Source of the DNA: Posidoniimonas polymericola
Lineage (GTDB): Bacteria > Planctomycetota > Planctomycetia > Pirellulales > Lacipirellulaceae
Length of the DNA stretch: 64,000 nucleotides
Assembly (NCBI RefSeq): GCF_007859935.1
Contig: NZ_SJPO01000012.1
Coordinates: 146,292-210,291, forward strand
Reading direction: 5' to 3'
Shown here: positions 9,439 to 18,784 of the stretch, piece by piece
Position numbering within the stretch: the stretch's first letter is position 1
How the letters are laid out: every line of letters starts with the position of its first letter
The notes under the pieces: generated by a model
What the model was told of the DNA's origin: nothing
Database searches by the model: none
Seen by the model: the letters and a program-made list of their open reading frames with translations, nothing else
Position numbers and translations under genes: made by a program

Positions 9439-10683
9439 TCACACTTTGTTGATAATCACGACGGAGTTGATTCCAAGCATGCCGAACGAGTTGTTCAGCA
9501 CGCTGGTCACCCCGCTGGTTTCGAAAGGCTCGTTGAGGACTAGCCCGGGGACGTCGCACTTGGGGTCGAGGTCCTCGACATTGATTGTCGGGTGCACGAC
9601 GCCGTCAGTAAACGACGGGAGGTTGCCAGCCAGCTCGAGGGCGCCGGCGGCGCCCATCGCGTGGCCGATGAAGCTCTTGGTGTTGTTGATGCGGGTCGAC
9701 TGGCACTCGCCGAACACGGCCCGCAGCGCGGTGCACTCCTGGATGTCGCCGCTCTCGGTGGCCGTGGCGTGCGTGCTGACGATGCCGATCTGGTCGGCGT
9801 TCATGCGGGCGCGGCCGAGGGCCATCTCGACGCAGCGGGCCTGCTGCTTGGGGTTGGGCAGCACGAAGTCGCTGGCGTCGGAGTTCATGGCGTAGCCGGC
9901 GATCTCGCCGTAGATCCGCGCGCCACGTTGGGCGGCGTCCTCGTACCGCTCGAGGGTGTACAGGCAGCCCCCCTCGGAGACCACGATGCCGTTGCGGCCC
10001 TTGTCGAACGGCCGCGAGGCGCGGGTCGGGTCCTCGTTGGCGGCCAGCGCGCCCTGGCTGGCGAAGCCGGCGAAGATGCCGAACGTGTGGATGCTCTCGG
10101 ACACGCCGCCGCAGATCGCGACGTCGCACTCGCCGAGCCGCAGCATCTGCGCGGCCTGGATCAGCCCGGCGTTGCCTGCCGCGCACGCCGCGCCAATAGT
10201 GTAGTGCGGGCCGGTGATGCCCATGTTGAGCGTGATCTCGCCCGCGGGGTTGTTGGCGACCGTCCGCGGGTTGTGGTGGTGCGACCAGACGCTGGTGTCG
10301 TAGTCGTAGGACTTGATCTCGTTGATCTCGTTCTCGGTCTCGACGTTGCCGTGCTCGGTCACCCCGATGTAGACGCCCACCCGTTCGGGGTCAACGTTCG
10401 GCCAGTCGAGGCCCGAGTCGTTCACGGCTTCGTTGGCGCAGTAGATGCCGATGCTGCCAGCGCGGGTGCCGCGGCGGACGTTGCGGCGGCTCTGGTGCTT
10501 GGTCTCGTCAAAATCGCAAACGCCGGCCAGCGTCTTGCCGACGTAGCGGATCTCGTAGTCGCGTACGCCGCTGCGGCCCTCGAGCAGCGCGGCGCGGTAC
10601 TCGGCCAGCGAGTTGCCGTTGGGCGCGGTGAGGCCGATGCCGGTGATGACGATCCGATCGGTGGGCGATGCGGTGCTAATCAT
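9439..10683 (-). CDS. Beta-ketoacyl-ACP synthase, FabF (KAS II) type
   Basis: 414 residues with a complete thiolase-fold condensing enzyme active site: the nucleophile Cys in IGAACAAGNAG, and the two His residues in VSTHATATESGD and NTKSFIGHAMGAAG. It extends an acyl thioester with malonyl-ACP. The neighbouring ACP, CrtI-like enzymes and FabZ-like dehydratase indicate a dedicated elongation system; no ketoreductase or chain-length factor partner is seen in the window. A second condensing subunit, as in aromatic type II polyketide systems, is absent, so iterative fatty-acid-like chemistry is more likely (inference). Confidence 0.9.
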   Translation of the reverse strand: MISTASPTDRIVITGIGLTAPNGNSLAEYRAALLEGRSGVRDYEIRYVGKTLAGVCDFDETKHQSRRNVRRGTRAGSIGIYCANEAVNDSGLDWPNVDPERVGVYIGVTEHGNVETENEINEIKSYDYDTSVWSHHHNPRTVANNPAGEITLNMGITGPHYTIGAACAAGNAGLIQAAQMLRLGECDVAICGGVSESIHTFGIFAGFASQGALAANEDPTRASRPFDKGRNGIVVSEGGCLYTLERYEDAAQRGARIYGEIAGYAMNSDASDFVLPNPKQQARCVEMALGRARMNADQIGIVSTHATATESGDIQECTALRAVFGECQSTRINNTKSFIGHAMGAAGALELAGNLPSFTDGVVHPTINVEDLDPKCDVPGLVLNEPFETSGVTSVLNNSFGMLGINSVVIINKV

Positions 10684-10805
10684 GCAGGAAACAGGCCGCA
10701 GGGCCGGTTGTGGTCGGGTGTGAACAAGCGATTCAACGTATCCGCTCGCCCGCAGATTGACAAGCGGCTCGCCCGGACTGAATCCGGCCCCTGCCGCCGC
10801 ATTAA

Positions 10806-12128
10806 TTACCGCTTGGGGGGCTCGTACTGTTCCACGCCCAGGTGCCGCAGGTAGCAGCTCCGCTGCCGCTGGCGGCCGACCTCGTCGGTCAGGGTGTCCC
10901 AGCGGTCGGCCGCTTGCCGCAGGGCGTCGAGCGGCTCGGATTGGCCGTCGATCGCCTGCTGGACCGCGTCGTCGAGCGCGACCAGGTACCGCTCAACCTC
11001 GATCAGCCGTGGGGCGACCAGCCGGAGTTTGTTCTGCCAGGCGGCGTCCAGCGCGGCGGCAAACTCGCGGCCCAGCCCCGCGGCTCCCTGCCCCTGCCAG
11101 TCGTCCGGCAGCCGGGAAAGCGAACGCCGGACATTCGCGACGTGACGGCTCGCCTGGGCTAGCTGCCGGGCGTTGCTCTTGCCTGCCAGCCAGGCGGCCA
11201 GCTTGAACGCCGCTGCGCCGTTGCGGGACGCGGCCGTGACGCCGACCAGGCGGCCGTCGACCCCGACCAGGCTGACCCGCCGGGGCGCCCCGTTCACGGT
11301 GATCCACTCGTTCCGCACCGGGTGATAGAAGCGGGACGCCCCTGGCAGCGGCGATACCCGCACCCCTTTGGCGGTCCCTGCGACTGCCTCCGCGGGCCGG
11401 CTGGGGACTACCAGTTGGGCCGGCGCCTGGTCGGCCGGCGGCGCAGCGACGAGCGCCTCGAGCGCGGCCACAAACGGCTCGCTGGTGATCTTTGGCGCCA
11501 TGCTCTCGGGATCGAACAGCACCGACTCGCGTAGCTCGTGCACCGCCAGCGGCGCGGCCTGTGCGAGCAGCCGCCACGCGGGGCGGAGCGGGCCGGCCTG
11601 GGCGACCTCGGCCCAGCGGACCTCGCCTTCCCCCTGAGAGACCGCCAGCGGCGTCACGCAGCCGAGCGGCAGGGCCATCAGCCGACCTCCGTACGAGATC
11701 AGCTGCTCACGCACCGCCGGGTAGAGGTCCTCGACCGCCAGGGCGTCGGAGCGGAGTGCGCTGTCGCGGACAGGACGCAGCGTGCCGGCATCGCACAGCC
11801 CGCCGAGCGCGAGCGGCGAAAAGACGATTAGGTCGGCCGTGGCGCCGCCGTCCTCAAGCGGGCGGACCTCGAACCGCCCGCCGCTCACCTCGCGCCACTC
11901 GCCGGCGAGCAGCTCGATCGCGGCGGCCAGCTGCGGGTCATCCCCAACACCGATCGTCAGCGTTACACTAGCGGCAGACGGCCGCGGATGGCCGGCGTCG
12001 GCGGGCTTCGGCTTGTCCGCCTGGGGCCGCGGACAGCCCGCCGCCAACACCAACACCAACAGCCCGCCCAGCGCGATGCGACGCGTCGCCCGCGGGCGGC
12101 TCCTCCTCTCGAAGGCCCCCTCATCCAT
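10806..12128 (-). CDS. Lipoprotein resembling extracellular solute-binding proteins
   Basis: 440 residues. The N-terminus carries basic residues, a hydrophobic stretch and a lipobox LVLAAGC with Cys32 as the lipidation site. The segment SVTLTIGVGDDPQLAAAIELLAGE and the later FKLAAWLAG/NGAAAFKLA resemble family 1 extracellular substrate-binding proteins of sugar ABC transporters, followed by an unusual C-terminal helical region (about 120 residues) rich in Arg and Gln. No permease or ATPase gene is adjacent. Its start codon at 12128 overlaps the divergent xylB start. The frame is open far upstream, but only this start gives the signal peptide. Ligand unknown; the solute-binding call is moderate. 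Confidence 0.65.
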   Translation of the reverse strand: MDEGAFERRSRPRATRRIALGGLLVLVLAAGCPRPQADKPKPADAGHPRPSAASVTLTIGVGDDPQLAAAIELLAGEWREVSGGRFEVRPLEDGGATADLIVFSPLALGGLCDAGTLRPVRDSALRSDALAVEDLYPAVREQLISYGGRLMALPLGCVTPLAVSQGEGEVRWAEVAQAGPLRPAWRLLAQAAPLAVHELRESVLFDPESMAPKITSEPFVAALEALVAAPPADQAPAQLVVPSRPAEAVAGTAKGVRVSPLPGASRFYHPVRNEWITVNGAPRRVSLVGVDGRLVGVTAASRNGAAAFKLAAWLAGKSNARQLAQASRHVANVRRSLSRLPDDWQGQGAAGLGREFAAALDAAWQNKLRLVAPRLIEVERYLVALDDAVQQAIDGQSEPLDALRQAADRWDTLTDEVGRQRQRSCYLRHLGVEQYEPPKR

Positions 12129-13659
12129 GAGCGCGTCGTCTAAGAACGTATTCCTCGGCGTCGACATCGGCACGTCCGGCACAAAAACGATTGCAATCGA
12201 TGCCGCCGGCAACCTGCTGGCACAGGCGTCGGCGGCGTACCCCTGCCACCATCCCAAACCGCTGTGGAGCGAGCAAGACCCGGCCGACTGGCGCGCGGCG
12301 ACCTTCAAGACCATCCGCGCGGTGGTGAAGAAGGCCGAGCTCAAGCCGGCCGACGTCAAGGCGATCGGGCTGTCGGGGCAGATGCACGGCTCGGTGTTCC
12401 TCGACAAATCGGACGACGTGATCCGCCCTGCCCTGCTGTGGAACGACCAACGCACCGCCGCCGAGTGTGACGAGATCGAAACCCGAGCCGGCGGCCGCAA
12501 GAAGCTGATCAAGCTGGTCGCCAACCCGGCGCTGACCGGCTTCCAGGCGCCAAAGATACTGTGGCTGCGGAATCACGAGCCGAGGAATTTTGCGAAGCTG
12601 CAGAAGGTTCTGCTGCCCAAGGACTACGTGCGGCTCCACCTGACCGGCGAGAGGGCCACCGAGGTTTCCGACGCTAGCGGCACGCTGCTGCTGGATGTCG
12701 TGAACCGACGGTGGTCGAAGCCGCTGTTGTCGAAGCTCGAGCTCGACGCCTCGCTGCTGCCGGCGTGCTACGAGTCGGAGGAGGTCACCGGCAAGCTGCT
12801 GCCGGCGGTCGCCAAGCAGCTCGGCCTGTCGACCGACTGCGTGGTGGTGGGCGGAGCGGGCGACTGTGCGGCGGGCGCAGTCGGCAACGGCGTTGTGCAG
12901 CGGGGCGTGGTAAACAGCTCGCTGGGGACCTCGGGCGTCGTCTTCTGCCACAGCGAGACCCCCGAGTACGACCCCGACGGTCGGCTGCACACGTTCTGCC
13001 ACGCGGTCCGCGGCAAGTGGCACATGATGGGCGTCACGCTCTCGGCGGCCGGCTCGCTGCAGTGGTACGCCGACGCCCTCTGCAAAACGGCGGGCGGCAA
13101 GTCGGAATCGTTCGACAAGCTGGTCGCCGAAGCGGCCGAGACCGCTGTCGGCGCCGACGGGCTGTTCTTCCTCCCCTACCTGGCCGGCGAGCGCACCCCG
13201 CACGCCGACCCGCTCGCCCGCGGGGCGTTTATTGGGCTGACCCAGGCGCACGGTCGGGGAGAGTTGACCCGGGCGGTGCTCGAGGGCGTGACGTATTCCC
13301 TCCGCGACTGCCTAGACATCATGACCGGGCTGGGGGTCACGGCGAAAGAGGTTCGCGCGACCGGCGGCGGCGCCCGGAGCGAGTTTTGGCGTCAGCTGCA
13401 GGCCGACGTATTCGGCAAGCGGGTGGTCTCGATGCAGGCCGACGAGGGGCCGGCGTTCGGCGTCGCGCTGTTGGCGGCGGTGGGCGCGGGCGAGTACGCC
13501 AGCATCGCCGAGGCGTGTTCCGCTACAGTCCAGACCGCGACCGAGTCGAAGCCACAGGCCAAACCCCGCCGGTTCTACGACCGTGGGGTCGAGGTCTACC
13601 GCTCGCTTTACCAATCGCTGAAGGACGACTACCGCCGGATTGCCGAGCTCACAAGCTAG
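12127..13659 (+). CDS. xylB: Xylulokinase
   Basis: 510 residues of the FGGY kinase family. NVFLGVDIGTSGTKTIAID is the N-terminal phosphate-1 motif, AIGLSGQMHGSVFLD the xylulokinase-typical MHG motif, ALLWNDQRT the sugar-binding region, and GGGARSEFWRQLQADVFGK the C-terminal ATP site. It phosphorylates D-xylulose to D-xylulose 5-phosphate, feeding the pentose phosphate pathway. Length is normal for XylB. No xylose isomerase is in the window. The ATG at 12127 overlaps, on the opposite strand, the start codon of the lipoprotein gene. Confidence 0.93.
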   Translation: MSASSKNVFLGVDIGTSGTKTIAIDAAGNLLAQASAAYPCHHPKPLWSEQDPADWRAATFKTIRAVVKKAELKPADVKAIGLSGQMHGSVFLDKSDDVIRPALLWNDQRTAAECDEIETRAGGRKKLIKLVANPALTGFQAPKILWLRNHEPRNFAKLQKVLLPKDYVRLHLTGERATEVSDASGTLLLDVVNRRWSKPLLSKLELDASLLPACYESEEVTGKLLPAVAKQLGLSTDCVVVGGAGDCAAGAVGNGVVQRGVVNSSLGTSGVVFCHSETPEYDPDGRLHTFCHAVRGKWHMMGVTLSAAGSLQWYADALCKTAGGKSESFDKLVAEAAETAVGADGLFFLPYLAGERTPHADPLARGAFIGLTQAHGRGELTRAVLEGVTYSLRDCLDIMTGLGVTAKEVRATGGGARSEFWRQLQADVFGKRVVSMQADEGPAFGVALLAAVGAGEYASIAEACSATVQTATESKPQAKPRRFYDRGVEVYRSLYQSLKDDYRRIAELTS

Positions 13660-13686
13660 GGCTGAGAACTCCGGCCCGCTTCGGCT

Positions 13687-14046
13687 TTAGTTGCCCGGCG
13701 TCGTGGGCGGCAGCTGGAAGTGCACGCCGCTGTCTTCCGGGTTGCCGAGCATCGACAGCACCGTCGACGGCCTGGAGGGCTTGGATTCGGCAGGCGCAAA
13801 GTAGTCCATCAGGTCGCAGTGGAGCTGCATCCCCTGGACGTAGCGGAGGCGCGTCTGGTCGTTCTCGTGCAGGAGCGACTCGAGCTCCTGGAACTGCGGC
13901 TCGTCGATCAGCTCATCGACCAGCAGCGACACGAGCTCGTCAACACGGTCGAGCTTCTGCTCGAGCTCGTGGAGCTCAGCACTATGAAGCTCAGCGGCGC
14001 GGTCGGATTTCGGTGAGTCGGGGGTGGGACGGCTGGAATCGGGCAT
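13687..14046 (-). CDS. Short FecR-like/anti-sigma-type N-terminal protein
   Basis: 119 residues from the MPDSSRP start. The central segment DELVSLLVDELIDEPQFQELE followed by LRYVQGMQLHCDLMDYFA matches the N-terminal helical domain that opens planctomycete FecR/LamG-type anti-sigma regulators. The transmembrane helix and the FecR or LamG domain normally downstream are absent; the protein instead ends in a Pro-rich tail. It is either a truncated regulator or a stand-alone sigma-binding domain. No ECF sigma factor is adjacent. Confidence 0.6.
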   Translation of the reverse strand: MPDSSRPTPDSPKSDRAAELHSAELHELEQKLDRVDELVSLLVDELIDEPQFQELESLLHENDQTRLRYVQGMQLHCDLMDYFAPAESKPSRPSTVLSMLGNPEDSGVHFQLPPTTPGN

Positions 14047-14457
14047 GATTCGACCTGCAAGTATGGGAGGGCCTGCCTGCTTCACTACGCAATCTGACTA
14101 CGCAACCAGGGCGCCGGCGGTTCTGAATCTCCGGTTCGGAGGCTCCTAAAACCGAAACGCGCACCGATCTAGTATCAGTTTCGACCATTCGCCACAAGAG
14201 AATTGGGGCGATTTGTCAAATCAGGCGAGTTCTGCGGGCAGCACGGGGTGTGCTGTTCGGGGCGGGGGAACTCCTGACCGGGCGGCGGCTGGCGTGGGGC
14301 GCCAGCAGCCTGGTTGGTCGGCACCCATGCGGGGCGACGCCGCCCGCGGCCAGACCGAAGATCCAGCAGGAGCGTCGCGATGCGGGTGGTGCAGACCGAC
14401 CGGCGTCCGGTAGGTTGTTCCACGGAAATCGTACCTTGAGCCCCGGCCGAATCTAGC
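14047..14457. other. Intergenic region, no gene supported
   Basis: About 410 bases between the FecR-like gene and the membrane protein gene. Small overlapping frames exist in several directions, but none has a recognisable domain, start context or codon pattern. It should contain the promoters of the two diverging genes; no clear hexamers were found. Confidence 0.5.
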
Positions 14458-16071
14458 GTGAAGTCCGATTATTCACAGGATCTTCCTAATCGCCTGAGCG
14501 CCGCGGCGCGGATCGTGGAGGTCCTGCTGGTCCTGACCGTTTTCTTTGTGATCGGCGGGACGCCGGTTCCCGGGGTCAACGAGCCGCACTATCTGGGCCG
14601 TTTCAAGCACTTCTGGGATCCTGCCTGGTGCCAGGGCGACCTGTTCTTCGAGTCGCCCGACGCCCACCTGACCGTGGTGCTGCTGGCGGGCTGGCTAACT
14701 CATTTCCTCAGCCTGCCGGCGTTTGCCTGGCTCGGCAGGCTGGCCGCGTGGGGGGTGCTAGCATTCGCGTGGCAGCGGCTGAGCTGGCGGGTCGCGCCGC
14801 TGCGGTGGTGCTCGGTCCTGACCGCCGCCCTGTGGGTGACCGGCATCGAGCAGCTGCACCTGGCGGGCGAGTGGGTCGTCGGCGGGGTCGAGGCCAAGGC
14901 CTTCGCCTACGCCTTCGTGCTGCTAGCGCTCAAGGCGTACCTCGACGATTGCTGGAGCCGTGTGTGGGTGCTGCTGGGCATCGCCAGCGCGCTGCACGCG
15001 CTGGTCGGCGGCTGGTCGGTGCTGGTGCTGCTCTGCCTGTGGGCCGCGTACCACCGCCGCGAGTCGCCGCTGCGGTCGATGCTGCCCGGCCTGATCGCCG
15101 GCGGGGCGATCTCGCTGCTGGGGGTGCTGCCGCCGATCCTGATGAACCGCGGCGTCGACCCGGAGGTGGTCTCGCAGGCGAACGAGATCTACGTCTTCTT
15201 CCGCCTGCCGCACCACCTAGCGTTGCTCTCGATGCGGGACGACTGGCTCTCGAACCGGGCTCTGCGGCACACGTGGATGCTGGTGCTGCTCGCCTGCTGC
15301 GGGGCGCTGCTCGTGCTCCGCCGTCGCCGTCTTGCCCCGCCGCTGCGGGAAGACCCCATCCAGAACGACGACGCCCCGCTGCGGCTGGTGCGGTTTGCGT
15401 GGGGCGCCGCCACGCTGATGCTGATCGGCTTCGCGATCGAGGCCGGCCTCGCCGATCACCCCGCGGCGGCCGCCAAGCTGCTGAAGTACTACTGGTTCCG
15501 GCTCACCGATGTGGCGGCCCCGCTGGCGGCCGCGCTGTGGCTGGGAGCGGCGCTCACCACCGCGGTCCGCGGGCAGAAACGCTGGTCGGCGGCCCTGCTG
15601 TTGGTGCTCTTGGCGGCGCCGGTCTGGCACTTCTCGACCGCGTTGTCCGCCCGCCTCGGCAAACCGGCGCCGCCGGCCGACCGCAGGGTCGCCGACTACG
15701 GCTCGTGGCTCGAGGCGTGCCGCTGGGTCGACGAAAACGCCCCGCCCGGCGCGCGGTTCCTGGTCCCGCTGCACTCGCACACCTTCAAATGGCGGACCGG
15801 GCACGCCGAGGTGGTCTCGTACAAGGACGTCCCGCAGGACGCCCCGCACCTTGTCCAGTGGCACGCGACGGTTAACGATATCTACTACCACACCAACGAA
15901 GCCGGCCAGCGGCGGTCCGTCCGCTCGCTCTCCCACCTCGGCGCCAGCCGGCTGCAAGAGCTCGGCCGGGAGTACGGCGCCGACTTCGCCCTCACCGTCA
16001 ACTACCGCCCGGTCAGCCTGCCGGTCGCGCACCATAACGCCCACTACACCATCTACGACCTGCGAGACTAG
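14458..16071 (+). CDS. Multi-pass membrane protein (DUF6798-like)
   Basis: 537 residues with about ten hydrophobic helices spread over residues 20-400, then an extracytoplasmic C-terminal domain of about 130 residues with RVADYGSWLEACRWVDENAP and FLVPLHSHTFKWRTGH. The layout resembles planctomycete integral membrane proteins of the DUF6798 type and, more distantly, GT-C glycosyltransferases, in which the C-terminal domain often binds sugar acceptors. I am not certain of the DUF assignment. It starts at GTG 14458. The HAD phosphatase start codon follows one base after its stop, so the two are an operon. Confidence 0.7.
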   Translation: MKSDYSQDLPNRLSAAARIVEVLLVLTVFFVIGGTPVPGVNEPHYLGRFKHFWDPAWCQGDLFFESPDAHLTVVLLAGWLTHFLSLPAFAWLGRLAAWGVLAFAWQRLSWRVAPLRWCSVLTAALWVTGIEQLHLAGEWVVGGVEAKAFAYAFVLLALKAYLDDCWSRVWVLLGIASALHALVGGWSVLVLLCLWAAYHRRESPLRSMLPGLIAGGAISLLGVLPPILMNRGVDPEVVSQANEIYVFFRLPHHLALLSMRDDWLSNRALRHTWMLVLLACCGALLVLRRRRLAPPLREDPIQNDDAPLRLVRFAWGAATLMLIGFAIEAGLADHPAAAAKLLKYYWFRLTDVAAPLAAALWLGAALTTAVRGQKRWSAALLLVLLAAPVWHFSTALSARLGKPAPPADRRVADYGSWLEACRWVDENAPPGARFLVPLHSHTFKWRTGHAEVVSYKDVPQDAPHLVQWHATVNDIYYHTNEAGQRRSVRSLSHLGASRLQELGREYGADFALTVNYRPVSLPVAHHNAHYTIYDLRD

Positions 16072-16072
16072 C

Positions 16073-16729
16073 GTGACCAAGCCCATCCGCGCCGTGGCCT
16101 TCGACATGGACGGCACCATGGCCAACAGCGAAGACGTCTACGAGCACGTCGGGACCGAGACCCTCCGCCGCCGCGGGCACGAGTTCACCGACGAGCTGCG
16201 GCACCGGATGATGGGCCAGCCGGCGGCTCAAGCGCTCGCCGTGATGATCGCACACCACGGCCTGTCCGACACCATCGAGGCGCTCGAGGTTGAGGGCGAA
16301 GAGCTGTTCTGGGAGATCGCCCACACGATCCTCAAGCCGATGCCGGCCGTGCGGGAGTTCCTTTCCGCGGTCGACGGCGCCGGCCTGCCGCGTTGCGTGG
16401 TGACCAGCGGCTCGCGTCGCTACGCGGACCGCATCCTGGGCGAGATCGGCCTCGACGGCTTCCAGTTCAAGATCACCGCCGACGACGTCACCAACGGCAA
16501 GCCTCACCCCGAGCCGTACCTGCTGGCGGCGGAGCGGTTCGGCGTCGCGCCGGACGAGATGCTCGTGCTCGAGGACAGCGGCAACGGCTGCAAGTCGGGC
16601 GTCGCGGCCGGAGCGGTGACGGTCGCCCTGCCGAACCACCACACCGCGGGTCACGACTTCTCGGGCGCGACCCTGGTGGCCGACACGCTGGCCGACCCCG
16701 CGATCCGTGGGCTGCTCAAGCTGAGCTAG
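16073..16729 (+). CDS. HAD-superfamily phosphatase (beta-phosphoglucomutase-like)
   Basis: 218 residues starting at GTG 16073, one base after the upstream stop. AVAFDMDGTMANSED is HAD motif I with the nucleophile Asp and the general acid Asp. VVTSGSRRYADRIL is motif II (Ser), GKPHPEPYLLAA carries the motif III Lys, and MLVLEDSGNGCKSG is motif IV with acidic residues. The four-helix cap of class C1 lies between motifs I and II. Such enzymes dephosphorylate sugar phosphates or isomerise beta-glucose 1-phosphate. Substrate unknown. Confidence 0.88.
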   Translation: MTKPIRAVAFDMDGTMANSEDVYEHVGTETLRRRGHEFTDELRHRMMGQPAAQALAVMIAHHGLSDTIEALEVEGEELFWEIAHTILKPMPAVREFLSAVDGAGLPRCVVTSGSRRYADRILGEIGLDGFQFKITADDVTNGKPHPEPYLLAAERFGVAPDEMLVLEDSGNGCKSGVAAGAVTVALPNHHTAGHDFSGATLVADTLADPAIRGLLKLS

Positions 16730-16746
16730 CAGGGGTAGCTGCGTCC

Positions 16747-16809
16747 AGCCCACCCAGCCAGGGGTGGGACTTCTCTGGTGCACGGTTCCCACCCCTGGCG
16801 GGGTGGGCT
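16747..16809. repeat. Near-perfect 23-bp inverted repeat
   Basis: The arm at 16747-16769 pairs with 16787-16809 at 22 of 23 positions, with a 17-base loop. It starts 18 bases after the HAD gene stop and may serve as a transcription terminator or 3' stabiliser, although no T-run follows. The CCCACCCCTGGC core is a typical dispersed planctomycete palindrome. Confidence 0.75.
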
Positions 16810-16947
16810 GATCTGGCTCGCGGCAGAGGGAACAGTACTTGGCGTTCGGAGAAATTCTCTAATCGCGCCAACCGGAACTGGCCGATCTACTCCCCAGGCG
16901 CCGCTGCGCCGCCGTTGAATCGCTTGCGCTACGGGAAGGAATCCACG

Positions 16948-17226
16948 ATGTCTAAGCTAGCTGCCCGCTTGTTTGCCTCTCTGCTGTTTGCGTGCGGGGC
17001 CGCCGTGCAGGTCGGCTGCAGCGCGTGCGGGTCTTGCCACGACTACTCGTCGCCGGTCGCGAACTGCAGCTGCCAGGGCTGCTCCGACTGTGGCGGCGGT
17101 AGCCGCGCCGGTTCGAGGTCGATGGGCTACTACGCCGAGAACGGCGCGAAGCCCGACGTGGATTCGCTCGATCAGGCGGTCGAGGTCGCGCGGCTGCCGG
17201 ATCCCGACGCCCCGCTGCGGCGTTAG
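16948..17226 (+). CDS. Small Cys-rich lipoprotein with a CXXCH motif
   Basis: 92 residues. The start at ATG 16948 is set by a strong Shine-Dalgarno (GGGAAGGA) eight bases upstream. The N-terminus is a signal peptide ending in AAVQVGC, a plausible lipobox. The mature part is Cys-rich: ACGSCHDY contains a CXXCH that could bind heme c or be fortuitous, and CSCQGCSDCGGG adds five more Cys. The C-terminal half is Cys-free and acidic. Such short Cys-rich lipoproteins recur in Planctomycetes; function unknown. Confidence 0.75.
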   Translation: MSKLAARLFASLLFACGAAVQVGCSACGSCHDYSSPVANCSCQGCSDCGGGSRAGSRSMGYYAENGAKPDVDSLDQAVEVARLPDPDAPLRR

Positions 17227-17244
17227 GGTCCGCTGACTAGCGGC

Positions 17245-18273
17245 CTACTGACCGTCGGTGGCCTTAGTTCCGTACCGGCGGTTGAACAGCGCGGGGTCGA
17301 ACTCGTCCCGCGCGCCGTGCGGCTTCACCCGCTGCTCGACCGAGTCGACAAACCGGTCGCGTTCGTGCTGGGCCTTCACGAGACCGAACACCCCGCCGGA
17401 CTGCTCCGCACGGGCGGCGTCGGAGCCGGCTTGCTCTTCCGGCCGGCAGACCGAATTCACCCAGGCGACCAGATGCGCCTCGAGCGCCGCGTGCCGGCCG
17501 GTAAACGCCGGCGTCGTGCGGCCGGCGTGGGGCCGCTGGGCGGCATTAAGCAGCGTGCTCGCGGCCGGGTCGTGCCGGTCGATGTACTCGAGCACCGCCG
17601 TTAGGTTGGCGTGCGTGGTGCGGTGGTCGCCCTGACCGTGGAGCAGCGAGCGGTCGAGGATGAACTCCTCGGGGCCGGTGCCCTGGTGGCAGCCGCCCGC
17701 GGTGCAGTTGTTGACCAGGATCGGCTGGACGCGGCGGACGAACTGCTCCGCCACGCCGGGCGGGAGCGACTCGATCGCCGCGCTGGTCGTGGCCGGGGCC
17801 CTCGCCGGCGCAAGGACGGGCGCCTCGTAGCTGGCGGGACGCACCGCCGGGTCGGATTGCCGGGGGCGTGATGACTCGAACAGCCGCCGCTCGAGCACCG
17901 CGACACGGCGGTCGGTCGGATCAGCGACGCGGGCCTCAAGCAGCTCGCGTGACGCCTGCGGCATCAGCCGCTGCTCTAGGCACCACGAAGCCAGCCGCAG
18001 GTGGTCGTTGACGGTTGGCCGCTTGATGGCTGCTCGCTTCCACTGGTAGACCTCTTCGAGGGTCGCCGCCTCGTGGGCGATGGCGGACTCCTCGAGCCAG
18101 AGCTGCGAGCCAACATTGCTGAGCAGCACCCGGCCACCGGAGCGACTAACCCGGCCGGTCATGACGTTGCCGTTGTGCAGCAGCACGCAAGACACGCCGT
18201 CGGCCGCCGCCAGGCCGGCAAGGACCAGGCAGAGGGTGACGGTTAAGACGAAACTGCGGGTGTTAAAGACCAT
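17245..18273 (-). CDS. Exported protein with a CX4CH motif
   Basis: 342 residues. An N-terminal signal peptide (VLTVTLCLVLAGLAAADG) precedes a small beta region containing LLHNGNVMTGRVSRSGGRV, typical of planctomycete secreted proteins, then a helical segment and a Pro/Ala-rich linker. The core, QPILVNNCTAGGCHQGTGPE, resembles planctomycete cytochrome-like (PSCyt1) domains, but the two Cys are four residues apart (CTAGGCH) rather than two. Heme binding is therefore possible but non-canonical. It is probably periplasmic. Convergent with the small lipoprotein gene. Confidence 0.72.
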   Translation of the reverse strand: MVFNTRSFVLTVTLCLVLAGLAAADGVSCVLLHNGNVMTGRVSRSGGRVLLSNVGSQLWLEESAIAHEAATLEEVYQWKRAAIKRPTVNDHLRLASWCLEQRLMPQASRELLEARVADPTDRRVAVLERRLFESSRPRQSDPAVRPASYEAPVLAPARAPATTSAAIESLPPGVAEQFVRRVQPILVNNCTAGGCHQGTGPEEFILDRSLLHGQGDHRTTHANLTAVLEYIDRHDPAASTLLNAAQRPHAGRTTPAFTGRHAALEAHLVAWVNSVCRPEEQAGSDAARAEQSGGVFGLVKAQHERDRFVDSVEQRVKPHGARDEFDPALFNRRYGTKATDGQ

Positions 18274-18453
18274 GCCGGGGCGAGGTTAGGGCCCCTCGGC
18301 CAACCGGTCAACCCTAGCCTGTGCAGGCGCCGGCATTTATACTAGCAAGCCTGCGTGGTGGCCCGTCGCGGTGGCCCGTGGTGGCCCCTCGTCGAGCCTC
18401 GGCGGGGGCCCGGAGCGGGCGCTTGGAGGTAGTTGCGGGAGAGGAAGGCAGCG

Positions 18454-18723
18454 GTGGAACAGCGAGTCGTACACTTCCAGGGTCGCGTCCAGGGAGTCGG
18501 CTTCCGCTACACCACCTGCCAGGAGGCCCGCGCGCTGAACGTGACCGGCTACGTCAAGAACCTGCCCGATGGGCGGGTTGAGCTGGTCGCCGAGGGCGAG
18601 CCGGCCGAGCTCGACCGGCTCCTCGCCGGGGTCCGCGAACAGCTCGGTGGCTTCATCCGTAGCGAGCAGACCGACACCCTCCCGGCGACCGGGCACTACA
18701 ACGATTTCCGCGTCACGCACTAG
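18454..18723 (+). CDS. Acylphosphatase
   Basis: 89 residues. [20 protein letters not shown] contains the catalytic Arg (GFR) of the phosphate cradle, and [18 protein letters not shown] has the conserved catalytic Asn. It hydrolyses acyl phosphates such as carbamoyl- or acetyl-phosphate. The GTG at 18454 was preferred to the TTG at 18433 because GAGAGGAAGG lies a few bases before it and because family members start close to this point. Confidence 0.9.
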   Translation: MEQRVVHFQGRVQGVGFRYTTCQEARALNVTGYVKNLPDGRVELVAEGEPAELDRLLAGVREQLGGFIRSEQTDTLPATGHYNDFRVTH

Positions 18724-18784
18724 CACGCTGTTCACGTCCCGCACCTGGTTCCCCTTTCCTCCTCCCCGAGCTAAGTCCAACACG

